This document shows, in pieces, positions 53,000 to 62,372 of a stretch of DNA of 64,000 bases. Location: contig NZ_CP058246.1 in the NCBI RefSeq assembly GCF_013388355.1, forward strand, positions 186,001-250,000, in the 5' to 3' direction. Within the stretch, counting starts at the first letter, position 1; the number at the start of each line of letters is the position of its first letter. The notes under the pieces were generated by a model. The model had not been told where the DNA came from and did no database searches. It saw nothing but the letters and a program-made list of their open reading frames with translations. The translations under genes were made by a program, and so were the position numbers. The stretch is from Flavobacterium sp. LPB0248 (GTDB taxonomy: Bacteria; Bacteroidota; Bacteroidia; Flavobacteriales; Flavobacteriaceae).

Positions 53000-55684
53000 A
53001 TGATCAATAAAAAAACATATACAATAGTGTTACTTTTGGCAGCCTTCTCTGTTTTCAGTCAGAAACAGCAGGCTGTCATAAAGTTAACCGCCGAAAAACT
53101 GCACTCCAGAGTACGCGAATGGCCGTATCCTGTAAATGGTGTAACGGTTCCAACAAACGCTCCCGCTCTTCTCTGGCCTGGAACTAATGGCAAAGAAATG
53201 GTGAAACCAATGGAAAGCGGCAGTGATGTTAAAGAAGATCCAAATATTGGCAACGTACGCTATAAAGTGATGCTTGCCAGCGATAAAAACTTTACCAAAA
53301 ATGTAATTGCTAGCGCCGAACAGCGTTGGGCAGTTTATCCTCTGCATCAAGCATTAAATGCTGGAAAATGGTATTGGAAATATGCTTATGCCCTAAAAAG
53401 CAGTAATCAATGGACATGGTCACCCACTTACGATTTTGTAATTGATGCAAAATATGCAAACGAAAAAGTTTCTCCGCCAGTAACCGAAGTTTTAAAACGA
53501 AATGAAGGAGCACATCCAGTTTTGTGGGATATTCGTACTATTGGCGACGATTTTTATCGCAACAACTTGAATAATCCCGAGGCGAAAAAGTTTATCGCTT
53601 TCGCGGAAAAATTGATGCTGGCGCCGCTTCCAACTGAGAAACCACAACGTGTTATTGATACAACGGGCAAAAATCCTTTAGAGAAAAAGATCATTATTGA
53701 GCGAATGTATCATGGTTTTGGAGATGCTGTTGGAACTCCTGTTCGCAATTTATGCATTGCCTATCAGCTTACTAAAGACGAGCGTTTTATTTTGGATGCG
53801 AAACGCAGAGCGATAAACATTGCCAACATGAATCCTGACGGACTAGCAACAGGCGATGACTTTACAGGAGGTGCTGTACTCGAAGCTTTAGGATGGTTTT
53901 ATGATGCAGGTTATGAGTTTTTATCTCCACAGGAAAAAGAACTTTTTAAAAACATCATTAAACTGAGAGCCAAAAGAGTTTACGATCATTTGCCTAATCG
54001 CTTTGAATTGCACGTAAGCGACAATCACGTTTGGCAGATTACCATGCGAAATCTTACTATTGCAACTGTTGCGGTTATAAATGATGTTCCTGAAGCAAAA
54101 GAATGGCTTACGTATTTGTATGAAGTCTGGTCGGCACGTTTTCCTGTATTAGGCACAACAGATGGCGGCTGGCATGAAGGAAACGGCTATTTTAGAGTCA
54201 ACTTTAAATCGATTATTTATCTGTCTCAAATGTTTGGTGATTTTAGCGGAGTCGATTATTTCAAACTGCCTTGGATGCAGAATCTGCCTTATTATATGCT
54301 TTATACACATCCTAATAAATCGGCAAGCACTGCTATTGGTGATATGTGGGAGAATATTCCGTATATAGTAAAAGGCGAAGCTTGGTTTGCAGATGCGCTT
54401 ACTTATAAAATGGACAATCCGTATTTAAATTGGTATGTTGACGGAATAAAAAGAGATTATCCTTCATATTATCACGGTACAGACGATTATCTTCTTTTCA
54501 GACTTTTAAATTATAAACCTAACCGAAATCTGCCTGCTTCCTCACCTTCTGTTTTACCAAAAACACGCAAATTTGGAGATGTAGGTATTGTCGCAATGCA
54601 CGAAGATTTAGCAAACGCCGATAAAACGCTAAGCAGTTATTTGTTCAGCAGTCCGTTTGGTTCTTCTGGACATGGGCACGCTTCGCAAAATGCCTTTACC
54701 ATCAATTATAAAGGAAAAGTAATTTTTGGAGGAACGGGTTATTACAGCAATTTCAGTGACAAACACAATCTTCTCGATTATCGATCTACAAAAGCGTACA
54801 ACACCATTTTAGCTGACAGTTTAAATCAGAAAATTGGTGAAGAAGGTTACGGATGGATTCCGAGAGCGATTGCTGGAAAACGCATTCAATATGCTTTAGG
54901 AGATGCCAGCAATGCGTATGGCGAAATTAAAAGTGAATTTTGGTTGAATAGATTTCAACAGATCAAAGTAGTTCCGAGCAAAGAAAACGGTTACGGAGAA
55001 TCTGGCGTAACCTTGTACAGAAGACATATGCTGCAATTAGAAGGCGGATATATTGTTTTGTATGATGAATTAGAAGCGAAAACTCCAATAAAATGGACAA
55101 CTCAGTTTCATTGCCCTTATTACACAATTGAAGGTCAAAATTCAGAAAACTCAAATCAGCAGCAATTTGCAGTCACAACAGATTTAGGAAATGTTACAGC
55201 CAATGTTTATGCTGAAAGTCCATTAAAAATGGCTGTACACAATCAATTTTTTGAAGCTGCTGTAAACTGGAATAAAGTGACCAATGACGAAGGAGAAATT
55301 AAAGATTTTAAAGATCAATGGCATGCAGGAGTTACCTCTCAGCCAAAACAAAAATTTAGATTCTTAACCATCATCCAAATTAAAGATGGGAAAACAGAAG
55401 TCAATAAAACACTATCTAACAAAGATGGAATTACAGCTTTACAAGTGGGAGATTGGAATATAAAAGCACAATTAAACGGAGAAAAACCGGCAGCATTACA
55501 AATTTCAGGAAACGCAGTAAAATCGATGTTTAGTTATGGAAATCTGCCAATTCAATTTGAAGGAAAAAAATACATGCCAAACATCGATGGAAGTTCTTTA
55601 TTGCTTGAAATTGATCATGCTAAAGTAATTCGACAAGAAGCGATAGACGAATTGCCAGATGTCGCTAAATATGACAAAAATTAA
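53000..55684 (+). CDS. DUF4962 heparinase II/III-family polysaccharide lyase
   Basis: An 894-residue exported lyase, signal peptide ending AFSVFSQ. The N-terminal DUF4962 part (about 25-500) starts LHSRVREWPYPVNGVTVP and includes ELHVSDNHVWQITMRNLTIA (Asn/His) and GTTDGGWHEGNGYFRVNFKS (His, Tyr). The C-terminal heparinase II/III beta-sandwich has SSGHGHASQNAFTINYKGKV with the His of the family. Proteins of this layout include exolytic heparin lyases that I recall as family PL15; this assignment needs a search. Co-transcribed with the sulfatase, 20 bases apart. The joint unit suggests that desulfation and cutting are tuned together. Confidence 0.85.
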   Translation: MINKKTYTIVLLLAAFSVFSQKQQAVIKLTAEKLHSRVREWPYPVNGVTVPTNAPALLWPGTNGKEMVKPMESGSDVKEDPNIGNVRYKVMLASDKNFTKNVIASAEQRWAVYPLHQALNAGKWYWKYAYALKSSNQWTWSPTYDFVIDAKYANEKVSPPVTEVLKRNEGAHPVLWDIRTIGDDFYRNNLNNPEAKKFIAFAEKLMLAPLPTEKPQRVIDTTGKNPLEKKIIIERMYHGFGDAVGTPVRNLCIAYQLTKDERFILDAKRRAINIANMNPDGLATGDDFTGGAVLEALGWFYDAGYEFLSPQEKELFKNIIKLRAKRVYDHLPNRFELHVSDNHVWQITMRNLTIATVAVINDVPEAKEWLTYLYEVWSARFPVLGTTDGGWHEGNGYFRVNFKSIIYLSQMFGDFSGVDYFKLPWMQNLPYYMLYTHPNKSASTAIGDMWENIPYIVKGEAWFADALTYKMDNPYLNWYVDGIKRDYPSYYHGTDDYLLFRLLNYKPNRNLPASSPSVLPKTRKFGDVGIVAMHEDLANADKTLSSYLFSSPFGSSGHGHASQNAFTINYKGKVIFGGTGYYSNFSDKHNLLDYRSTKAYNTILADSLNQKIGEEGYGWIPRAIAGKRIQYALGDASNAYGEIKSEFWLNRFQQIKVVPSKENGYGESGVTLYRRHMLQLEGGYIVLYDELEAKTPIKWTTQFHCPYYTIEGQNSENSNQQQFAVTTDLGNVTANVYAESPLKMAVHNQFFEAAVNWNKVTNDEGEIKDFKDQWHAGVTSQPKQKFRFLTIIQIKDGKTEVNKTLSNKDGITALQVGDWNIKAQLNGEKPAALQISGNAVKSMFSYGNLPIQFEGKKYMPNIDGSSLLLEIDHAKVIRQEAIDELPDVAKYDKN

Positions 55685-55760
55685 GAATAAAAAGTGTTTG
55701 CTTTTTGTTTAAATTTAAACATTCAGTAAAAACAAACAACAAATTATAATTCAAACCTTT

Positions 55761-58700
55761 ATGAAGAAAACGATTATCCTTTTTACGTTTTTCTACATAA
55801 CTCTTTTCAGTGCGAAAAGTTATGCCCAAGTGCAAGACCGCTATTTCCGAACCATTTCGGTCGATAAAGGCTTGTCGCAAAGTTCTGTTTTTGCCATTCA
55901 GCAGGATACCTTGGGTTTTGTCTGGATTGGAACACAAGACGGATTAAATCGTTATGATAGTAAAGGTTTTAAAGTATATCGCCCAATAAAAGACGTTAAA
56001 AACAGCCTGCAATCGTATTACATTCGAAGTTTGTTTACCGATCATAAAGGACAATTATGGGTTGGCGGCAATCAAGGCATTAGTGTTTACAATTACAATA
56101 CGGATAGTTTTATCAATTATCCGCTTCCGCGAAATATTGGCGAATGGTACATTTCTGCCATTACCGAAGACAATCAGCATAGAATCTGGGCTTCTTCTAT
56201 TGCAGGAGATGTTTTTGTGCTTTCTCCAAATGAAAAGAATTTTGTTCCGGTAAAGTTTAATGCTTCTTCGCATGAAATCAAAAAAATCGCATACATCGGC
56301 ATTTGGCAAAAACAGATTTTATTGGGTACAGATGTTGGCCTTTTTCAGTTGAATTCACAATCTCATCAACTTTCAAAAATAAATCTGACTTCAAAAAAAC
56401 CTTATATTAATGATGTTTTTATCGAAGGAAAAAAATTATGGATCGCTACAGAAGGCGAAGGTGTAATTGAATACAATGCACAGAACAAAGTCCTTACTTC
56501 TCTCCTTCATCATGCCGGAAACAACAGCATTGCCGATAATAACATTAGATGCATTAATAAAGATACCGAAGGAAATTTATGGTTTGGAACGTTTAAAGGT
56601 TTGAGTATTTATAATCTTAAAAACAACTCATTCAACAATTATTCACACCAAATTTCACAGCCTTATACCATCAGTCAGAATTCGGTTCGATGTATTTTTA
56701 GAGACAAACAAAACGGAATCTGGTTGGGAACCTATTACGGAGGTTTGAACTATTATCATAAAAACGATATTAAGTTTAATCTTTTAAGCCAAAACTCAGG
56801 AAAACCATCTTTAAACGATGAAGTTATTGGCGTTATCAAACAAGATACTAAAGGCAATTTCTGGATTGGAAGCAACGATAAAGGATTGAATTACTGGAAC
56901 AAAAATGCCAATACCATCAGTTATTATTCCAATAGCGAAAACAATCCGAACAGTTTAAGTTCGAACAATATTAAAGCCATTGAATTTGACAATAACGGAA
57001 ATGTTTTGGTGGGAACGCATAACGGCGGATTGAATATTTTGAATCCGAATACGGGTTTGGTGCAGCGCTTTCGCCACGACGAAAACAATCCGAACAGTAT
57101 ATCAGGAGATTTGGTCTATAGTTTACTGAAAGATTCTAAAGACAGAATTTGGGTTGGAACACGATCTGGATTGGATCATTTTCATCCCGAAACCAAAACA
57201 TTTACCCATATTCATTTGGATAAAGCTGGAAAAAGACCCGCTTCTGACGATATTACTTTTCTGTTTGAAGACAGCAGAAAACGAATCTGGATTGGCACTA
57301 CCAACGGCGTAACGCTTTTTTATCCAGAAACACAATTATTTGGCACTATTGGCCACGGAAAATTAAGCGATGATATTGTAAACTGCATTACCGAAGATCA
57401 AAAACACAGAATCTGGATTGGAACGCGAGAAGGCTTGCGATTATACGATGAAACGCAGGAATCGTTTATTAGTTTTAAAGCTAGAAAAGATTTCTTCAAA
57501 GAAACGATTTACGGCATAATTCCAGACGAAGACAACTTATGGATTTCTACCAACACGGGATTAATTAAGTTTAATCCAGACAAAGGCTCTGTGCAGACTT
57601 TTGACGAAAGTGATGGTTTACAGAACAAGCAATTTAACGATTATGCCTTCTGCAAGGCTAAAGACGGAATGTTGCTTTTTGGCGGTATAAAAGGAATTTC
57701 GTACTTCTACCCGTCTATGGTAAAACAAAGTCCACTTCCTTTAAAGTTGAGTTTTACAGCTCTAGAAGTTCTCAATAAAACCGTTGCTGTAGGCGATGAA
57801 ACTGATATTTTGGAACAGCATATTGATCAAGTTAAAGAATTGGAAATCGGACCAGAATACAAGCAATTCAGCATCTTTTTTAATACGTTCAATTATATTT
57901 CTTCCAATAGAACATACTATTTCTACAAACTGGAAGGCGTTGATAAAGACTGGCAAAGAACAGATGAATTGAAGGTAAGCTACAGCAATTTATCTGCAGG
58001 AAAATATAATTTTCAGATAAAAGCTGTTGGTCCAAATGGTGAAATGAGTGCTGTTAGAAGTTTGCAAATTGTAATACTTCCGCCTTGGTACAAAACGATA
58101 TGGTTTTCATTGTTATTGTTGGTTATTATTGGTACAGCAGTTTATATCGGTTTTAAAATCATTAAAGAAAGAATTCAAGCCGAACAGCAGCTAAAATTGG
58201 AAAGAATTGAGAAGGAAAGAGTGAGTTATATCAACCAAATCAAAATGGACTTCTTTACTAATGTATCACATGAATTAAGAACGCCTTTAACCTTGATTTT
58301 AGCACCTTTAGAAGAATTATTAAAAATGCCTTTTGCAGATAAAATCACCAAAAAGAAACATGAATTAATGTTCATTAATGCCAAACGTCTTTACAATTTG
58401 GTCGATCAGCTGTTTGAGTTTAGAAAAACAGAAATGGGAACGCGTCCGCTAAAAGTGGGCAAAAGTGATATTGTTCGTTTTACACAAGAAATTTTTGAAT
58501 CATTTAAACCGCTTTCAGAAAAAAACACCATTCATTATACTTTCCACTCCGCCGAACCGCAGCTTATATTTCTTTTTGATAAAGATGCGATGGAGAAAAT
58601 TTTGTTCAATCTCTTGTCTAATGCTTTTAAATACACCAAAGAAAGACAAAGTATTCATGTGGAATTATTGAAGAAAAACGATACGGTACAAATAAAAGTC

Positions 58701-59798
58701 GCTGACACGGGAGTCGGAATTAGTGCGGAGAATTTATCTAAAGTCTTTGATCGTTTTTATCAAGTAAACAACCGCGAAATGAATTTGGGCTCTGGTGTTG
58801 GTTTGGCTTTTACAAAACGTTTGGTCGAATTGCATCATGGCGAAATTATCGCTGAAAGTGCCGAAGAACAAGGAAGCACCTTTACAGTTGCCATTCCGAT
58901 TTTGGATCAGGTTTACAAAAACGATCAGCAAATAGAAGAATCATTATACGATTTGTCTATTGTTACTGATAATGAATTGGATAATGAAAATACAATAGAA
59001 GAAGAAAATGAAGCAATAGACAGCAATCAGCCAGTGAAATTACTGATTGTAGATGATAACAAGGAAATTCTAGATTATCTGCAGGATTATTTTAGTAAAA
59101 CCTACGATGTAACGGTTGCGTACAATGGTCAGATGGCATTAGATTTATTAGAAATTAATCCTTTTGATTTAATTATTAGCGATGTAATGATGCCCGAACT
59201 GGATGGTTTGCATTTTTGCAAACGTGTAAAACAGAACATTAATACATCGCATATTCCGCTGATGCTTTTAACGGCGCGAAATGAAACCAGCCAGCAGATA
59301 AAAGGTCTTGAGATGGGTGCCGATGATTATATTACAAAACCATTTTCGACGCCATTATTGGCTGCAAAAATCACCAATTTATTGCGTTCTCGTAAACGAT
59401 TAAAAGAATACTATTCTGTTGGAAAAGAAATGGTTCCAGAGAACATTGCATTCAATACTTTAGATGAAGAATTTTTAAAAGAAGCTATTAGAATTGTCGA
59501 AGATCATTTGGCAGATTCTGAATTTACGGTAGATCATTTCAGCCGTGAAATCGGAATGAGCCGCTCGAATCTTTATATCAAATTAAAAGCAATTACGGGC
59601 GAATCAGCAATGGATTTTATTAAACGAATCCGTTTTAAGAAAGCTGTAGAATTAATGCAAAGCAAACGATATACAATTGCTCAAATAACCTACATGTGCG
59701 GTTTTAATTCGCCCTCTTATTTCTCGACAGCATTTAAACAGCATTATGGCTGTATGCCAAGCGAATATTTAGCCCGATTAGAAAACACAAAAGAATAA
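55761..59798 (+). CDS. hybrid two-component system (HTCS) regulator of the PUL
   Basis: A 1345-residue one-protein signalling chain. Signal peptide (1-23), about fourteen Reg_prop propeller blades in the periplasm (QDTLGFVWIGTQDGLNRYDS and repeats), a Y_Y_Y domain (about 690-770), one TM (about 780-802), a histidine kinase with His837 (FFTNVSHELRTPLTL), N box NLLSNAFKYTKE and G boxes VADTGVGIS and GSGVGLAF, a receiver with Asp1141 (DLIISDVMMPELDG) and Lys of KPFS, and a C-terminal AraC HTH (about 1240-1340; YTIAQITYMCGFNSPSYFST). HTCS proteins sense a glycan fragment and switch on their PUL. The four motif sites are its likely targets. Confidence 0.95.
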   Translation: MKKTIILFTFFYITLFSAKSYAQVQDRYFRTISVDKGLSQSSVFAIQQDTLGFVWIGTQDGLNRYDSKGFKVYRPIKDVKNSLQSYYIRSLFTDHKGQLWVGGNQGISVYNYNTDSFINYPLPRNIGEWYISAITEDNQHRIWASSIAGDVFVLSPNEKNFVPVKFNASSHEIKKIAYIGIWQKQILLGTDVGLFQLNSQSHQLSKINLTSKKPYINDVFIEGKKLWIATEGEGVIEYNAQNKVLTSLLHHAGNNSIADNNIRCINKDTEGNLWFGTFKGLSIYNLKNNSFNNYSHQISQPYTISQNSVRCIFRDKQNGIWLGTYYGGLNYYHKNDIKFNLLSQNSGKPSLNDEVIGVIKQDTKGNFWIGSNDKGLNYWNKNANTISYYSNSENNPNSLSSNNIKAIEFDNNGNVLVGTHNGGLNILNPNTGLVQRFRHDENNPNSISGDLVYSLLKDSKDRIWVGTRSGLDHFHPETKTFTHIHLDKAGKRPASDDITFLFEDSRKRIWIGTTNGVTLFYPETQLFGTIGHGKLSDDIVNCITEDQKHRIWIGTREGLRLYDETQESFISFKARKDFFKETIYGIIPDEDNLWISTNTGLIKFNPDKGSVQTFDESDGLQNKQFNDYAFCKAKDGMLLFGGIKGISYFYPSMVKQSPLPLKLSFTALEVLNKTVAVGDETDILEQHIDQVKELEIGPEYKQFSIFFNTFNYISSNRTYYFYKLEGVDKDWQRTDELKVSYSNLSAGKYNFQIKAVGPNGEMSAVRSLQIVILPPWYKTIWFSLLLLVIIGTAVYIGFKIIKERIQAEQQLKLERIEKERVSYINQIKMDFFTNVSHELRTPLTLILAPLEELLKMPFADKITKKKHELMFINAKRLYNLVDQLFEFRKTEMGTRPLKVGKSDIVRFTQEIFESFKPLSEKNTIHYTFHSAEPQLIFLFDKDAMEKILFNLLSNAFKYTKERQSIHVELLKKNDTVQIKVADTGVGISAENLSKVFDRFYQVNNREMNLGSGVGLAFTKRLVELHHGEIIAESAEEQGSTFTVAIPILDQVYKNDQQIEESLYDLSIVTDNELDNENTIEEENEAIDSNQPVKLLIVDDNKEILDYLQDYFSKTYDVTVAYNGQMALDLLEINPFDLIISDVMMPELDGLHFCKRVKQNINTSHIPLMLLTARNETSQQIKGLEMGADDYITKPFSTPLLAAKITNLLRSRKRLKEYYSVGKEMVPENIAFNTLDEEFLKEAIRIVEDHLADSEFTVDHFSREIGMSRSNLYIKLKAITGESAMDFIKRIRFKKAVELMQSKRYTIAQITYMCGFNSPSYFSTAFKQHYGCMPSEYLARLENTKE

Positions 59799-59858
59799 CT
59801 TACAACAACATAACTAACTCTATAAATGCAAAATTTCCTTAGTTCATCATAGCTTTTA

Positions 59859-59876
59859 AAAACCTCAACAAGGTTT
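59859..59876 (+). terminator. weak hairpin after the HTCS gene
   Basis: AAACCT pairs with AGGTTT around CAACA. No long U-run. It may end the HTCS transcript. Confidence 0.3.
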
Positions 59877-59992
59877 AAAATCAACTTTTAAAAATTCATA
59901 AAAAAGTATCTGACAAAAAAATCACAAGTCGGACAGCCCAATCTATGCCTTAACTGAACCTATTCATTCAAAAAATATTCAAAACAAATCTC

Positions 59993-61141
59993 ATGAAATT
60001 TTCACACTTTATCTTACTGTTTTGTGCTTTACCTTCTGCATTAATTGCTCAAAACAAGGCTAGCATTACCATTACAAACCATTCTGCTCTAGACAGAAAA
60101 GAAACGGTGACAGCCATAAAATGGAAAGACATTCTTCTCTTCTATCCGCAGATTGATACTGCCGATTTTTTAATCATTGATCCTAAAACAAAAAAGCAAA
60201 TTCCATTTCAATTAGAGCACAAAGGACAATCTGCCATTCAGAATGTATTGGTTCAAATAAATCTTAAAGCAAAGAGTTCGTTGCAGCTTTTCATTCAAAA
60301 GGGAAAACCAGAAAAATTCGCTTCTAAAACTTTTGCTCGATTTGTCCCTGAAAGATTGGACGATTTTGCTTGGGAAAATGATAAAATCGCTTTTCGCGCA
60401 TATGGCAAAGCTTTAGAAAAAACAGAAGGCGACGCTTATGGTTTTGACGTATGGGTAAAAAATACTTCTAAATTGGTTTTAAATGACCGTTATAAACGCA
60501 ATGATTATCATATCGATCACGGGGACGGACTTGATTACTATCATGTTGGCTATACTTTGGGTGCAGGAAACATGGCTCCTTTTGTAAAAGATACTATTCG
60601 TTATTCTGGAAATTATCACCAATGGAAAATATTGGATAATGGTCCGCTTCGCACGACTTTTCAATTGATTTATGACAGCTGGAATGCTGGCGGAATTAAA
60701 GTGAAGGCTACAAAAACCATATCTATTGATGCCGGATCGCAATTAAATCGCATTGAAAACGTATACACTTTTGACGATAAAAACCCTTTACCTGTTGTGG
60801 TTGGGATTATAAGACGTGATAAGCAAGGCATAATTGGCTTAAACGAACAACAGGGAATTATGAGTTATTGGGAACCCACTTTTGAAAAAGAAGGAACTAC
60901 AGCTGTCGGTGCAATATTGAGCACTCCTGCCCAAAAAATGTGGATAGATAAAGAACAATTGCTTACCCTAACTTCAGTAAGAAATAACGAACCTATTGTT
61001 TATTATTCTGGAGCTGCTTGGGATAAAGCAGGGCAAATAACCAATTCTAAACAATGGCAGGATTATTTGGATCATTTCAATCAGGAACTTCAAAATCCTT
61101 TGATTGTAAATGTGAAAGAAGCATCAAAAACAAAAAAATAA
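59993..61141 (+). CDS. DUF4861 family protein
   Basis: A 382-residue exported protein (signal ending LPSALIAQ). The N-terminus is a beta domain (ASITITNHSALDRKETVTAI) and the main part matches DUF4861: ARFVPERLDDFAWENDKIAF, HIDHGDGLDYYHVGYTLGAG and KATKTISIDAGSQLNRIENV. DUF4861 genes are common in PULs for uronic-acid polymers such as alginate, ulvan and glycosaminoglycans. It may act on unsaturated uronate or its keto form, but no activity is assured. It lies 31 bases before the SDR gene. Confidence 0.8.
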   Translation: MKFSHFILLFCALPSALIAQNKASITITNHSALDRKETVTAIKWKDILLFYPQIDTADFLIIDPKTKKQIPFQLEHKGQSAIQNVLVQINLKAKSSLQLFIQKGKPEKFASKTFARFVPERLDDFAWENDKIAFRAYGKALEKTEGDAYGFDVWVKNTSKLVLNDRYKRNDYHIDHGDGLDYYHVGYTLGAGNMAPFVKDTIRYSGNYHQWKILDNGPLRTTFQLIYDSWNAGGIKVKATKTISIDAGSQLNRIENVYTFDDKNPLPVVVGIIRRDKQGIIGLNEQQGIMSYWEPTFEKEGTTAVGAILSTPAQKMWIDKEQLLTLTSVRNNEPIVYYSGAAWDKAGQITNSKQWQDYLDHFNQELQNPLIVNVKEASKTKK

Positions 61142-61172
61142 TTAAGAATACTATTAACCAAAAAACAAAAAA

Positions 61173-61964
61173 ATGTCAATTAACTTATTTGATTTAACAG
61201 GGAAAACAGCGCTAATTACAGGAGGAGTTCACGGATTAGGAATGGCAATGGCGAAAGGTCTTGGACATGCAGGCGCAAAAATTGTGGTAAACGATCATTC
61301 TTCGCAAGAAGCTGTAGACAGTGCAATTGCAGAATATAAAGCAGAAGGAATTGAGGCATATGGCTATTTATTTGATGTGACTGACGAAAACGCCGTAATA
61401 GCAGCAATCAACAAAATTGAAGCTGAAGTTGGTCCAATCGATATTCTAATCAATAACGCTGGAATTATCAAAAGAACTCCAATTATCGAAATGGAAGTTG
61501 CCGATTTTGAAGCGGTTATAAAAGTAGATTTAACGGGTCCTTTTATTGTTTCTAAGAATGTGGTTAAAGGAATGATCAATCGTGGTGGCGGAAAAATCAT
61601 TAATATGTGTTCTATGATGAGCGAACTGGGAAGAGATTCTGTAAGTGCGTACGCATCGGCAAAAGGAGGTTTGAAAATGCTAACTAAAAACATGGCGACA
61701 GAATGGGCTAAATTCAACATTCAAACTAATGGAATTGGCCCTGGTTATTTTGCTACAAGTCAGACCGCACCAATTCGTGTAAACGGCCATCCGTTTAACG
61801 AGTTTATTATGGGAAGAACTCCTGCTGGACGCTGGGGAGATCCTGAAGATTTACAAGGCGCAGCAATATTTTTAAGCTCAAAAGCTAGTGATTTTGTAAA
61901 CGGACACGTAGTTTACGTTGATGGCGGAATTCTAGCTACTATTGGAAAACCTTCAAACGAATAA
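61173..61964 (+). CDS. SDR oxidoreductase, gluconate 5-dehydrogenase / KduD type
   Basis: A 263-residue cytoplasmic short-chain dehydrogenase. Cofactor motif TGGVHGLGMA (16-25), NNAGIIKR, and the active site Ser147, Tyr160 and Lys164 (SAYASAKGG). The pattern near the C-terminus (NGIGPGYFATSQTAPIRVNG) is typical of gluconate 5-dehydrogenase and of KduD, 2-deoxy-gluconate 3-dehydrogenase. In this PUL it would reduce the keto-deoxyuronate that forms from the sugar released by GH88, on the way to 2-keto-3-deoxygluconate. Co-transcribed with DUF4861 and ending at a terminator. KduI and KdgK are not in the window. Confidence 0.88.
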   Translation: MSINLFDLTGKTALITGGVHGLGMAMAKGLGHAGAKIVVNDHSSQEAVDSAIAEYKAEGIEAYGYLFDVTDENAVIAAINKIEAEVGPIDILINNAGIIKRTPIIEMEVADFEAVIKVDLTGPFIVSKNVVKGMINRGGGKIINMCSMMSELGRDSVSAYASAKGGLKMLTKNMATEWAKFNIQTNGIGPGYFATSQTAPIRVNGHPFNEFIMGRTPAGRWGDPEDLQGAAIFLSSKASDFVNGHVVYVDGGILATIGKPSNE

Positions 61965-61973
61965 TTTCTATAG

Positions 61974-62007
61974 CTGGTGCATTAATCTGTTTTGATTGAT
62001 GCACCAG
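61974..62007 (+). terminator. terminator after the SDR gene
   Basis: CTGGTGCAT (61974-61982) pairs with ATGCACCAG (61999-62007), extended by AATC/GATT inside. A weak T-rich run follows. Confidence 0.65.
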
Positions 62008-62064
62008 TCTCATTTTATAATGAACCAAGACAACTTCTGTCAAATGAAAAATTCACTTGATAAG

Positions 62065-62120
62065 AATAGACGTTTACACAAATTCAAAACATTTATAATC
62101 GAATTTGAAATATCATTTTC
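62065..62120 (+). promoter_or_regulatory. PUL motif site 3 and promoter of the last lyase gene
   Basis: AATAG (62065-62069), TTT, AC (62078-62079) and ATTCAAAAC (62082-62090) match sites 1 and 2 with the same spacing. TATCATTTTC starts 21 bases after it (62111) as a weak -7 box. The leader to the next start would be about 250 bases and has a 24-codon ATG frame at 62200 of doubtful value; otherwise 62121-62372 shows nothing clear. Confidence 0.55.
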
Positions 62121-62372
62121 ATCACCGCATTTAACTTAGCTACATCAAACATTCATCAAATTAAGAAACCTTATTTTTTGTTTTAAAAATATAGCACTGA
62201 TGAATTTCTATACAGCACTGAATCAAAAATTGAACTTACAAAAACAGCTTTATCGAATTAAGAACGAACATTAAAACATATTTTCTATAAAAACAACAAG
62301 CTTTTCTTTGGCTTGAAAATACAATCTAGCCAAAAATCGCTGATTTACTAACTCAACCAAAACCGCTTTATT

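Noticed and set aside
55830..57700. Repeated TGGATTGG-type words as a DNA repeat
   Set aside because: They encode the Reg_prop propeller blades (WIGT) of the HTCS protein.
59973..59985. Fifth copy of the PUL motif before the DUF4861 gene
   Set aside because: ATTCAAAAC is present at 59977-59985, but the AATAG and TTT-AC parts are absent at the fixed spacing, and it lies only 8 bases before the start codon.
62200..62274. 24-codon leader peptide before the last lyase gene
   Set aside because: An ATG frame exists, but the following hairpin is only five pairs and has no U-run; chance is likely.
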